Assembly: GCA_946480575.1 (NCBI GenBank)
Contig: CAMLKF010000002.1
Coordinates: 1-64,000, forward strand
DNA: 64,000 nt
Source of the DNA: an uncultured Nitrososphaera sp.
Lineage (GTDB): Archaea; Thermoproteota; Nitrososphaeria; Nitrososphaerales; Nitrososphaeraceae
Direction of reading: 5' to 3'
Part shown: positions 24,225 through 32,025 of the stretch, piece after piece
Position numbering within the stretch: the first letter of the stretch is position 1
How the letters are laid out: each line of letters begins with the position of its first letter
Program-made: the position numbers and the translations under genes
The notes under the pieces: generated by a model
What the model was told of the DNA's origin: nothing
The model's database searches: none
The model's input: the letters and a program-made list of their open reading frames with translations, nothing else

Positions 24225-25637
24225 TTATCCTTTTCCAGCCTTGCCAAGCCCGAACTCGTCATGCAGTGCTCTTACTGCCTGCTCGCAGTCTCTGTCGTTG
24301 ACCACGAAAGCAAGGTTGAGCTCCGAAGAGCCCTGTGCTATCATTATCACGTTTACGCCATGCTTGGCAACTGCGCCAAACACCTTGGCCGCCACGCCCT
24401 TGATGCCGCGCATCCCCGAGCCCACCACTGCAAGGACTGCAACGTCGTCGTTGACGTTCACCTGCTTGATGACCTTGCCGAGCAGGTTCAGTTCCAGAGT
24501 AGTCGTCGCCTTGTCAAGGTCGCTCTTTCTTACGACCATGGAAATGCTGGACTCTGATGGGCTCTGCGAGATCATCATGATGTTGACACGATTTTTGGCA
24601 AGCGTGTCAAATATCCTGGCGGCCGTCCCCGGCGCGCCGACCATGCCTCCGCCGCTCACGTCAATGAGCGCAGTGTGGCGTATGGCGCTGACTGATTTGA
24701 CTATCTTTTGTGACTCTTTGCTGGGGTTTTGCGTTATGACGGTGCCTGTGTGCTTGACGTTGAAGGTGTTGCGGATCCTGATCGGGATCTTGGTGTCCAC
24801 CACCGGCTCTAGCGCCCGAGGGTGCATGTACTTGGCCCCAAAGAGCGCCATTTCCATCGCTTCGGCAAACGACACCTCCCTGAGCACCTGCGCGTCCTTG
24901 ACTATCTTGGGGTCGGCAGTCATAAGGCCGTCGACGTCGCTCCACAACCACACCTCGTCGGCGCCGATGCTGGCAGCTATTATAGTTGCAGTATAGTCGG
25001 AGCCTCCGCGCCCTATGGTGGTAGTGTTGCCATGCTGGTCTGCGCCGATAAAGCCTGTGACTACAGGCACGATATCCTGCTGCGAGAGCAGGGGCTCGAT
25101 CTTGTGGCTGACGCGCAGCTTTGTAGTGTCCATGAGAGGGCGAGCTTCGCCAAAGTTGCCGTCGGTGAGTATCCCGGCTTCCTTGCCTGCCAGGTGCTCC
25201 GACTTTAATCCAATGTCCTGCAGGGCAAACGACACTATTGGCGTTGACAGACGCTCGCCAAACGACATCAGGTAATCCAGTGACTTGGGCGTAACTTCGC
25301 CTAAAAGGACAATTCCGCCAAGCACGTCTTCAAGCTCGCTAATTATCTTTTTGACTGTCGCTGTAGCGTCGCTCTTGAGCTTTTCGTCTGCTATCGCGCC
25401 GTCGGCGATGTCGAGGTGCATCTTGGCCGACTTTTTTACAAATTCGTCAATTGATGCTTTATCACCTCTCTTGACACTGTCTGCCATCGATAGCAGGCCG
25501 TCGGTCATGCCGCGGACTGCAGAAACGACGCAGATGATGTCGTTGCCACGCTTGTGCGATTTGACTAATTGAGCGATGTGCCTGATCTTGTCTGGAGAAT
25601 CCACTGCAGTTCCGCCAAACTTCATCACAAGGCGCAT
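24225..25637 (-). CDS. lysC: Aspartate kinase
   Basis: A 470-residue enzyme that phosphorylates aspartate at the entry of the lysine, threonine and methionine pathways. It starts RLVMKFGGTAVDSPDKI (KFGGT), with the central GRGGSDYTA and SDVDGLMTADP. The C-terminal half holds two ACT domains (IDVSGGGMVGAPG and LAVVGSGMRGIKG), so feedback inhibition is likely. ATG at 25637 fits; the open frame further upstream runs into pcn. It lies 7 nt after pcn on the same strand. Confidence 0.94.
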   Translation of the reverse strand: MRLVMKFGGTAVDSPDKIRHIAQLVKSHKRGNDIICVVSAVRGMTDGLLSMADSVKRGDKASIDEFVKKSAKMHLDIADGAIADEKLKSDATATVKKIISELEDVLGGIVLLGEVTPKSLDYLMSFGERLSTPIVSFALQDIGLKSEHLAGKEAGILTDGNFGEARPLMDTTKLRVSHKIEPLLSQQDIVPVVTGFIGADQHGNTTTIGRGGSDYTATIIAASIGADEVWLWSDVDGLMTADPKIVKDAQVLREVSFAEAMEMALFGAKYMHPRALEPVVDTKIPIRIRNTFNVKHTGTVITQNPSKESQKIVKSVSAIRHTALIDVSGGGMVGAPGTAARIFDTLAKNRVNIMMISQSPSESSISMVVRKSDLDKATTTLELNLLGKVIKQVNVNDDVAVLAVVGSGMRGIKGVAAKVFGAVAKHGVNVIMIAQGSSELNLAFVVNDRDCEQAVRALHDEFGLGKAGKG

Positions 25638-25644
25638 ATTACTA

Positions 25645-26397
25645 CTAATCCTGAACTCGCGGAGCCAAATAGAAATGGATTCTGCCCACATTTGCTATCT
25701 TGAATTCAAGCCGGAGAGGCATCTTGCTCGAATACTCTGCGGCGACAGAGCCGCCCATCGAGACTACTGCCTTGGTTATTTTCGACAGATAGTCGAGGCT
25801 GTACGTAGTTTTGCTGTCCTCCTTGACCACAAGCTCTTCTAGCCCTTCGTTTCCCACCTCAAGCGAGATGTCTGCCTCGCCCGAGTCGCCTCTGCCTGAA
25901 AAGTCTATCTCGCCTGATTTGGACTCTATTGAAATGTATTCGGACACGACCTGAACGTCAGAGAGAACTTTGTCAAACGCCATTGCAGTGAGCACTACTT
26001 TGGAGTTAAAGTTAAGCTTTGGGAGCGGCGTCGAGCTTGCCGAGCTTTCTATCAGGCGGGTCTTGTACTCGCGCCTGTAGCCGTTTGACATCTTTACATG
26101 AAGCATGCTGTCGTCTCCCAGCGATATTTCAACTGCGTCCTTTTTGTCCGCTCTCCTTACAAGCTTTGAAAACTCGTCGACGCGAATTCCAAACTTGACT
26201 GCGCTGTCGCATTCGTACTTTTCAAACGCGTGGTTGGGCCAGTAAATGTCGATTAGCGCAATGTGCGACGGGTCCATGCCCCGAAAGGAGATACCTTCAG
26301 CTGTCGCTTCAAACGTCGCTTCGTCAACGAGCGTCGAGATTGCAGACGCCACGGCCTTCCACTCTTCAGGGGACTTTGTGCGGGCTACAAATACCAA
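25645..26397 (-). CDS. pcn: DNA polymerase sliding clamp (PCNA)
   Basis: A 250-residue clamp subunit from a TTG start. It shows the two-fold internal repeat, RGMDPSHIALIDI, the interdomain loop after SSSTPLP, and the end KMPLRLEFKIANVGRIHFYLAPR. It encircles DNA and tethers polymerase and repair factors. Only one PCNA is seen here, consistent with a homotrimer. It precedes aspartokinase by 7 nt in the same direction. Confidence 0.95.
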   Translation of the reverse strand: MVFVARTKSPEEWKAVASAISTLVDEATFEATAEGISFRGMDPSHIALIDIYWPNHAFEKYECDSAVKFGIRVDEFSKLVRRADKKDAVEISLGDDSMLHVKMSNGYRREYKTRLIESSASSTPLPKLNFNSKVVLTAMAFDKVLSDVQVVSEYISIESKSGEIDFSGRGDSGEADISLEVGNEGLEELVVKEDSKTTYSLDYLSKITKAVVSMGGSVAAEYSSKMPLRLEFKIANVGRIHFYLAPRVQD

Positions 26398-26467
26398 ATT
26401 AACCTATTTGGCAGCTCCATTGGATTTTAAACATTGCTCTTCCCAAGCTTGTTTAATTGATCGTTGC

Positions 26468-26902
26468 ATGCAGATACACATGTGCACATGTTTGGAGGCA
26501 GGAAATGATCATACATACATAGCCGTCTTGGCCGCAGGGACAATGGCTCTGGTCGTCCTGCTTGCTAGCTTTGCTCCCAGATCGCAAGATTCTGCATTCG
26601 TTCCAGCTCATGACATTGAAGTGCTGCCGGTAAAAGAGATGTTTGCAAGAGGCATCTACCAGCACCTTGTCGAAACAAAGTTCGACGTTCCAAGTGTCGA
26701 TGTCAGGCGCGGGGAGAGCATCGCCGTGTCTTTCACAGTAGAGCATTATGGCCACGTCGAGGGGAAATGGTCGACGTCAAATGATGCCGTTATCTTGATG
26801 GTCTGGTTGAGCATTTCGTCAGAGACACTTTCGGGCACCGAGATCCTGACAATGGCCTGCGACGGCGAATTGCGCGTAAGCAAGATGCTTTGTGGCGAAT
26901 AG
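26468..26902 (+). CDS. Membrane-anchored hypothetical protein
   Basis: About 144 residues from ATG; alternative starts lie at 26480 and 26492. After a short polar segment comes a membrane helix (YIAVLAAGTMALVVLLASF), then an outer domain with PSVDVRRGESIAVSFTVEHYG and VWLSISSETLSGTEIL, probably a beta sandwich. Two cysteines near the end (MACDGE, KMLCGE) could pair. It is divergent from pcn. No specific family is recognised. Confidence 0.6.
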   Translation: MQIHMCTCLEAGNDHTYIAVLAAGTMALVVLLASFAPRSQDSAFVPAHDIEVLPVKEMFARGIYQHLVETKFDVPSVDVRRGESIAVSFTVEHYGHVEGKWSTSNDAVILMVWLSISSETLSGTEILTMACDGELRVSKMLCGE

Positions 26903-27055
26903 CTCAGATAATCGTTGACGGACACTTCCTGTCCAGACAAAAATAGTTTGTGTACCTGTCTTGAAAGTTTTGACGGTCACCAATTTCCTGGCCGCGGACA
27001 GAGGTAGAAAGCCTGGCCTGCTCTCAATAATAATGATAATAACCAGCTGACGCCA

Positions 27056-27388
27056 TCAGGCATAGTTGCGCCACGTGTGGCTGCACTTGGTGCACCGGTA
27101 AAACTGCGTGGTCGCTTCGTCAGCAGACCTTGTCTGGAGCATCCACCAGAACGCGGTGTCGTTCTTGCATTCGGGGCACTCGATGCTGGTAGTCGGCAGC
27201 GCATCGACGCTGCTCTCGCTGTCCATGACCTTGAGCGATGCTTCTGATCCGACATTCTTGCTGGCGACTTCTTCCTTTCTGCCATCCTCACCGCCCTTTT
27301 TAGCCTTGAAGCCACACTTGTGGCAGACGACGACCTCCTTGCCTAGCTTTGGCCTCAAACGCGTTTCGCATTCAGGACAGAATCTCAA
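27056..27388 (-). CDS. tfs: Transcription factor S (TFS, TFIIS-like)
   Basis: A 110-residue protein with an N-terminal zinc ribbon (RFCPECETRL ... VVCHKCGF) and a C-terminal one (IECPECKN ... YRCTKCSHTWRNYA). Between the last cysteine pairs sits the loop QTRSADEATTQF, including the acidic DE pair that reaches the polymerase active site and stimulates RNA cleavage. It lies 27 nt downstream of the Rpo11 gene. Confidence 0.94.
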   Translation of the reverse strand: MRFCPECETRLRPKLGKEVVVCHKCGFKAKKGGEDGRKEEVASKNVGSEASLKVMDSESSVDALPTTSIECPECKNDTAFWWMLQTRSADEATTQFYRCTKCSHTWRNYA

Positions 27389-27414
27389 TACGCAGGCGAC
27401 ACCTCTCTCGCTGG

Positions 27415-27693
27415 CTACTTTTTGAGGGCCGACTTGATCATGCTGAGGAAGTCTTTGGAGTAATCCGCAGCAGAAGCTGAGGCGTCCTGTACGACCTCCA
27501 TCGGATCCTTTCTTTTTGTCGCCACCCTCATCTGGTATTGCTTGGTTAGCGGGTGCTTCTGAATGACGCCGGCAAAGTCCACACTCTTTTCCTTGAGCAA
27601 TTCATGCTGAACGATGTATAGAATGGAAATGTCCTCTTCGCTAACCTTAAGCTCGATCTCATTGTCCTTGACGTCGGTAATCTCTGCTAGCAT
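27415..27693 (-). CDS. rpo11: RNA polymerase subunit Rpo11 (RpoL)
   Basis: A 92-residue subunit, partner of Rpo3 in the assembly platform. LKVSEEDISILYIVQHELL and the HPLTKQYQMRVATK strand are the typical dimerisation and core elements. The charged C-terminal helix is short. First gene of an rpo11-tfs pair. Confidence 0.92.
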   Translation of the reverse strand: MLAEITDVKDNEIELKVSEEDISILYIVQHELLKEKSVDFAGVIQKHPLTKQYQMRVATKRKDPMEVVQDASASAADYSKDFLSMIKSALKK

Positions 27694-27751
27694 AATAACG
27701 TCAATACAGACAACTACTTATTGAGGATATAAACGATACCATCCAGACAAA

Positions 27752-28273
27752 ATGGCAGCAGACAGCAGCTTCATCGCTGATGCCACTCTTGCCAAGTCGC
27801 AGGACAGCGTCAAGCCTGGCCAGCCGCTGACCCTGAGCCTGAGCTTCAAGATAGACGGCGCGATAAGAGAGTCATTTGATCAGAAGAACTGGGAGCGCGC
27901 CTACAACAAGCACGACAACGGCTTTCGGATGACTATAGAAGTTGGCATCAAGTCAGGCAGAAAAACTGTCATGCCGGTAAAATTCGTAAGAAAGGCGGCG
28001 CTATTCTGGACCCGCAATCCCAAGATACAGTACAGGATATGGGTCTCGATAGTCAAGGACGACATGCCGTTTTACCCGCTCACCATTGAAGAGGCGAAAT
28101 CGTTGCTATTCGATGTCAACAAGGTAATAGAGCTGAGCGGAAGCGACTTTGACTCCGGCACCCAGAAGCTCCACGCAGAAATCAAAGTATCGTGGGGCAA
28201 GCACAACTATACCGAGCGCACAGAGATCAAGGGCAGGTCAAATGAGATAGAATTGATGCGGGTCGCAGCCTGA
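27752..28273 (+). CDS. Conserved thaumarchaeal hypothetical protein, beta-rich
   Basis: A 173-residue soluble protein without signal or membrane segment. It is predicted beta-rich, with PLTLSLSFKIDG, RMTIEVGIKSGRKTVMPVKFVR, YRIWVSIVKDD and HAEIKVSWGKHNYTERTEIKG. The overall feel is a beta-sandwich. It is divergent from rpo11, and its ATG lies 30 nt after an AT-rich box (TTATTGAGGATATAAAC). I do not recognise its function. Confidence 0.7.
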   Translation: MAADSSFIADATLAKSQDSVKPGQPLTLSLSFKIDGAIRESFDQKNWERAYNKHDNGFRMTIEVGIKSGRKTVMPVKFVRKAALFWTRNPKIQYRIWVSIVKDDMPFYPLTIEEAKSLLFDVNKVIELSGSDFDSGTQKLHAEIKVSWGKHNYTERTEIKGRSNEIELMRVAA

Positions 28274-28371
28274 TGACTGCGGAAGCTGCCAGTTGGGTCA
28301 GCTTTCAGAAATTGTAACAACATCAGTGCTTTGGACAATCAATCCTAGGATTCGTGGCTTATCCAAACTAG

Positions 28372-28759
28372 TTATTGCAAGGTTCTGAGAGAGTAGGTGC
28401 CGGTGTGCTCTGGAACCCAAGATATGCCGACATCTGTTGTGCTACTTGCGCTTACTATTGTTGACTGCCAATTTAGTGAGACCGTTATACCGTTATGGTC
28501 TCTTACCTCAGTAATGGCGCGACTGTTGCCTAATCAACGACATTATCCTCATTGGTGAGAGTAGTAGTTCCGATTATTACTAGCTGTTCATCAACTTTCG
28601 GGTCTAGGATGGAAGAACCATCTAAAGTCGTTAATACATGCGTTGATGGTAAATTATAGCCATGTCTGCATCTGGGCTGATATCAGAAGGGTTTCCCAAA
28701 AGAAGTGATAGCGGTACCATCGGTAGCAGCATAAAGACAATTGCTAGACTAAGGTCCAT
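28372..28759 (-). pseudogene. Decayed secreted/surface protein of the thaumarchaeal beta-domain family
   Basis: The ATG at 28759 starts a signal-like helix (LSLAIVFMLLPMVPLSLLL). After a break near 28640 another frame reads LDGSSILDPKVDEQLVIIGTTTLTNEDNVVD and a TAG. A third frame continues ITEVRDHNGITVSLNWQSTI ... TDVGISWVPEHTGTYSLRTL. The EVRD-NG-T...W and SWxPE-TGxYxLRT patterns are those of Ig-like modules in many secreted Nitrososphaera proteins. Two frame changes and one stop show it is dead. Confidence 0.65.
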
Positions 28760-28871
28760 TGTGCTAGCCAGAGCTGATACAGCAGATAGAAAATAATAAG
28801 GATAGAGGAGACTGGTTCTGTAATCGTAAATGGGCACATCCAGACCATTTATAAGATTAAAACGCGAAAGT

Positions 28872-29951
28872 ATGGCAATGCAGAAAAACGACGCTCTGGG
28901 CAAGGAAGCTGAGCTTTACACGCCGCTGCCAAATGGCAGGATAAAATGCACGGCGTGCGCTAGACTGTGCGAGATACCGGAGGGCAGGATCGGCCTTTGT
29001 GGTATCAGGGGCGTCACGAACAACAAGCTGCATCTGTTCGTTTATGGCAGGGTGATAGCCGGCCACATCGACCCAATCGAGAAAAAGCCTGTCACCCATT
29101 ACAATCCAGGGACTGACATTTTCTCGATATCTACAACTGGCTGCAACTGGCTCTGCCAGTACTGCCAGAACTATGACATTTCGCAGAGGCGCAAGGTCGA
29201 AGGGGCTGAAATGGCTCCTGCGCAGGTTGCAGAGACCGCAGCCCACTATGGCGCGCAGGGCATCGCCTACACCTACAACGAGCCTTCCATTTTCATCGAG
29301 TTTGCAAGAGACTGTGGCATCGAGGCGCACAAGCGTGGCATATTTAACATCTTTGTGTCAAACGGCTATGATACCCCCGCGTCAGTGGGCATGATGGGCC
29401 AGTTCCTTGACTGCATCACTGTCGATTTCAAGGGCAGCGGCAAGCAGGAATTTGTCAGGCGCTACATCGGCATCCCAAACGCCGACCCGATATTCCAGAC
29501 ACTCAAGGAAATACGTGACAAGACAAAGATCCACGTCGAAATTACGGACCTGATAGTGCCGCAGGTAGGTGACGATCTGGAAGCTGCGAGAAAGCTGTGC
29601 AGGTTCGTCTACGATGAGCTCGGACCTGATACGCCGATACATTTCCTGCGGTTCCACCCTGATTACAAGATGATGGAGTTTGAAAACACTCCCGTCGCGA
29701 CGCTAGAAAAGCACTATGAAGTGGCCAAGCAGGAAGGGCTAAAGTACGCGTACCTTGGAAACGTGCCAGGCCACCCATTGGAGGACACGTACTGCCCCGA
29801 GTGCAAGAGCGTGGTCGTCGGGCGCTACGGCTTTAGCATCGACGAATGGAATCTTGACGGCAACAACTGCTGCAAGAACTGTGGCTACCCGATCCCGATA
29901 GTTGGCCAGCTTCACAGAGGAAGGAAGAACCGCTTCCAGTTTATCTACTAA
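28872..29951 (+). CDS. amrS: AmmeMemoRadiSam-type radical SAM protein (AmrS-like)
   Basis: A 359-residue enzyme. IKCTACARLCEIPEGRIGLCGIRG is an N-terminal cysteine-rich motif, TTGCNWLCQYCQN is the radical SAM CxxxCxxC cluster site, and AYTYNEPSIFIE is typical of this branch related to pyruvate formate-lyase activases. A C-terminal zinc ribbon (CPEC ... CCKNCGY) is present. AmrS proteins are widespread in archaea, and their substrate is not assigned with certainty. The usual AmmeMemo partner genes are not adjacent. The frame is open to 28830, but ATG at 28872 begins nearer the family start. Confidence 0.85.
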   Translation: MAMQKNDALGKEAELYTPLPNGRIKCTACARLCEIPEGRIGLCGIRGVTNNKLHLFVYGRVIAGHIDPIEKKPVTHYNPGTDIFSISTTGCNWLCQYCQNYDISQRRKVEGAEMAPAQVAETAAHYGAQGIAYTYNEPSIFIEFARDCGIEAHKRGIFNIFVSNGYDTPASVGMMGQFLDCITVDFKGSGKQEFVRRYIGIPNADPIFQTLKEIRDKTKIHVEITDLIVPQVGDDLEAARKLCRFVYDELGPDTPIHFLRFHPDYKMMEFENTPVATLEKHYEVAKQEGLKYAYLGNVPGHPLEDTYCPECKSVVVGRYGFSIDEWNLDGNNCCKNCGYPIPIVGQLHRGRKNRFQFIY

Positions 29952-29987
29952 GGTTAAAATTGCGCTCAAGTAGACGAGCTTTTCACA

Positions 29988-30061
29988 GGGGTCGTTGTCT
30001 AGCTTGGTATGATGCCAGCCTTGGGCGCTGGAGGCCGCTGGTTCGAATCCGGCCGACCCCA
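29988..30061 (+). tRNA. tRNA-Pro (anticodon UGG)
   Basis: Acceptor GGGGTCG pairs perfectly with CGACCCC. The anticodon arm is CCAGC-CTTGGGC-GCTGG with loop anticodon TGG. The T-arm is GCTGG-TTCGAAT-CCGGC, and the discriminator is A. No intron and no encoded CCA. It lies 36 nt downstream of the radical SAM gene. Confidence 0.95.
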
Positions 30062-30124
30062 TACCTCCTTTTGTGCAGCTCGCATGCTTTGGACAGGTAC
30101 GGCCACTGCAAATCTGTGGCTGGA

Positions 30125-30274
30125 TCAGGCAGCTTCCAAGTGCGAAGTGCCGCTACTGCCGCTTGAGACTCCATTGCTATGGGAACGTCTTATTGCCCTT
30201 GAGCTAAACAGTACGGCTGTGAGGAACGCAAAGACTCCCGCGGCTATGGCATAGCTCATGACCGAGTCGGCCAT
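30125..30274 (-). CDS. Small single-helix membrane protein
   Basis: A 49-residue protein from ATG: MADSVMSYAIAAGVFAFLTAVLFSS forms an N-terminal membrane helix, followed by a short basic and serine/glycine rich tail (RAIRRSHSNGVSSGSSG). No cleavage site is evident, so it should stay anchored. Family not recognised. Confidence 0.5.
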   Translation of the reverse strand: MADSVMSYAIAAGVFAFLTAVLFSSRAIRRSHSNGVSSGSSGTSHLEAA

Positions 30275-30425
30275 AGTTGTATTAGGCGATTGCCGAAGAT
30301 AAAGTTGTCTGTCTCTTGGTTTGCCTAATAGGCTAAACACACCGATTAAATACGATCCAAAGCAATTACATCATATCAAATTGGGTTTTGAAGAAGTCAA
30401 CGTCAGCTACACAAGGAAAATCCAG

Positions 30426-30452
30426 TATATATATATATATACACACACACAT
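30426..30452. repeat. Alternating TA/CA tract
   Basis: Eight TA units followed by five AC units, strictly alternating purine and pyrimidine. Non-coding; possible DNA-structure element like those at 4413, 47626 and 60059. Confidence 0.8.
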
Positions 30453-30735
30453 TTTCAAACCGAGAAAGTTTAACATTGTGTTGTTCATCGCGTTGATGGC
30501 GGGCTAACCTTCACCTACTTGCAAGCTATGTTGCTTTCATTTTCGAAAATGTTGGCGCAAGGAAAAAAGCATGTCCTTGTGTTGACAAGAGTGCAACCAT
30601 CGTTGTTTTACCTTCTCTATATTGCGCTGCGCCTGTTGCATATTCAGTGGGGGTGGTAAATCAGCAGTATATATAGGTATAACGCCCACTTGCTTTAATC
30701 GTCAGGTCAGGCTTTAGCATCCGCTAAGTTGTGGG

Positions 30736-30771
30736 AAAATGAAAAGAAAGAGAAAGGGGGGAGGGAGGTTT
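30736..30771 (-). terminator. Pyrimidine-rich terminator of amoA
   Basis: On the minus strand, immediately after the amoA stop, come CCTCCCTCCCCCCTTTCTC and TTTCTTTTCATTTTCCC-like stretches. Pyrimidine and T-rich tracts of this kind also follow amoX and amoB. Confidence 0.4.
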
Positions 30772-31422
30772 TTAGTCCCACTTGCTCCACGCGGCCATCC
30801 AACGGTATGTCCACGTGTTAAGCTTCGCACCCAATGCAGCGATCGGAACCGTCAGCACTGCTCCTGCACCTGCACCCAAGGCTACAGGACTGTTGTAGAA
30901 TTTGCCTACCTGAGGCTCGATCGGCGTCATGTATGCAGGCAGCGTCGGCCTTGGATACTTGAACGCAACTTCAAGCGGGTCTCTGATGAGCAGCAGACTG
31001 ACCATGTTGAACAGCGGCAACGAGAGGCCAATCAGTGATCCACCGATGAGGATTGCAGCGTGCTTGTTCCTTCTTGTTGCCCAGTATGTAAGGTCCAACA
31101 GCATTGCCGAGGGTATCCATATAGGCACCGTGATGAAGTCGTACGGATAGCCCAGTGCGAACCATGCGCCCTTTGCAACCCATGTGTAGATTGTCATGAT
31201 TGTGGCGTAGTATGTAGCTGTTCCTGGTACTCCTGTGAAGAGCATGTAGTATATCGCGCCCACCGCAAGCATAGTAGATTGCGAGATGGAGAATACTACG
31301 AAGGAGGTCCACATCCAGTCTGTATAGAAGATATAGTCTCCTGCATTAATGGTTAGCAGTGTGCTGTTGACAGCAACTACTACTATGAACAAGTAGTGCG
31401 TTGTACGTCTAAGCCAGACCAT
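30772..31422 (-). CDS. amoA: Archaeal ammonia monooxygenase subunit A
   Basis: A 216-residue membrane subunit; the gene is the standard marker of ammonia-oxidising archaea. It starts MVWLRRTTHYLFIVVVAVNS and shows GVPGTATYYA, the WVAKGAWFALGYPYDF block, YPRPTLPAYMTPIEPQVGKFYNSPVALGAGAGA, and ends TYRWMAAWSKWD. Length and sequence fit the group I.1b lineage. ATG at 31422 is preferred to one five codons upstream, because the TATA box at 31446-31454 would place the transcript start within a few bases of 31422. It follows amoX in the same direction. Confidence 0.97.
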   Translation of the reverse strand: MVWLRRTTHYLFIVVVAVNSTLLTINAGDYIFYTDWMWTSFVVFSISQSTMLAVGAIYYMLFTGVPGTATYYATIMTIYTWVAKGAWFALGYPYDFITVPIWIPSAMLLDLTYWATRRNKHAAILIGGSLIGLSLPLFNMVSLLLIRDPLEVAFKYPRPTLPAYMTPIEPQVGKFYNSPVALGAGAGAVLTVPIAALGAKLNTWTYRWMAAWSKWD

Positions 31423-31445
31423 TAAGCACCTAGACATATAGGTAG

Positions 31446-31454
31446 TATATAAAA
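31446..31454 (-). promoter_or_regulatory. TATA box of amoA
   Basis: On the minus strand TTTTATATA is centred about 28 nt before the amoA ATG at 31422. This predicts a leaderless or near-leaderless amoA transcript separate from amoX. Confidence 0.6.
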
Positions 31455-31596
31455 TTTTATGTCACGCTGGAGCGTGTGCGAAATTCGGATCCAAACTACG
31501 GCAGGCGCAGCCGAGTCCTCGGCCGAGCGAGGGCATGTTGCGCAGCAAGAACACCCTGTAATTTGAAGAAACAAAAAGAAGGAAAAAGGGATTCTT

Positions 31597-31899
31597 TTAC
31601 GCTCTCACTGGCTTCTCGTGAGCGATCTTCATGATGAAAAAGAATCCGAGGGCCTCTATGACAGTCAGGACAGAAAGCGCGTAAATGCCGCTAGGCAGTG
31701 GATATGCCCACGGGTAAACTGTCACCCCTACATATACCCCGCCTGCGGTTGCCGCCCAGCAAAGCGCAAAGCCTAGGATGAAAATGCTGTTCATATTTTC
31801 GACTCTGCGGCCGATCATGCGCTCAACATCGTCGCGGCTTTCGCCTCCACCACCACCGCTCCTGCGTCCACCACTTCCGTATCCCTTTGGTAATGTCAT
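31597..31899 (-). CDS. amoX: AmoX, archaeal Amo-associated membrane protein
   Basis: A 100-residue protein found next to amoA in ammonia-oxidising archaea. A glycine/arginine-rich N-terminus (GYGSGGRRSGGGGGESRDDVERMIGRR) precedes two membrane helices (SIFILGFALCWAATAGGVYVG and YALSVLTVIEALGFFFIM). It is regarded as an additional Amo component, without a proven role. It lies upstream of amoA on the same strand with a 174-nt gap that contains the amoA TATA box. Confidence 0.92.
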   Translation of the reverse strand: MTLPKGYGSGGRRSGGGGGESRDDVERMIGRRVENMNSIFILGFALCWAATAGGVYVGVTVYPWAYPLPSGIYALSVLTVIEALGFFFIMKIAHEKPVRA

Positions 31900-31922
31900 T
31901 TGCTATACAATCAGGATATGCC

Positions 31923-31930
31923 TTTTTAAA
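31923..31930 (-). promoter_or_regulatory. TATA box of amoX
   Basis: On the minus strand TTTAAAAA is centred about 27 nt upstream of the amoX ATG, again implying a leaderless message. Confidence 0.5.
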
Positions 31931-32025
31931 TTTTGCTGTTATGGAGCAGGCGGGTATCTTTGGCAAAACCGAAATTCGTCATTATAAAATGAGAGAAAAA
32001 GAAGGGGGAAGGAGGAGAAGAAGGG

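Larger units (their letters stand above)
30275..30771. other. 500-base intergenic region downstream of amoA
   Basis: No convincing gene. It holds an alternating TA/CA tract (30426-30452), a perfect 14-base palindrome CATTTTCGAAAATG at 30538-30551, a short hairpin CTTGTGTTGACAAG at about 30574-30587, and a TATATATA stretch near 30668. The purine run at 30736-30770 is, on the minus strand, a pyrimidine-rich tract following amoA and probably terminates it. A small RNA is possible but not demonstrable from sequence. Confidence 0.45.

Noticed and set aside
29739..30062. Minus-strand frame starting GSAGFEPAAS
   Set aside because: It is the antisense of tRNA-Pro and the end of the radical SAM gene.
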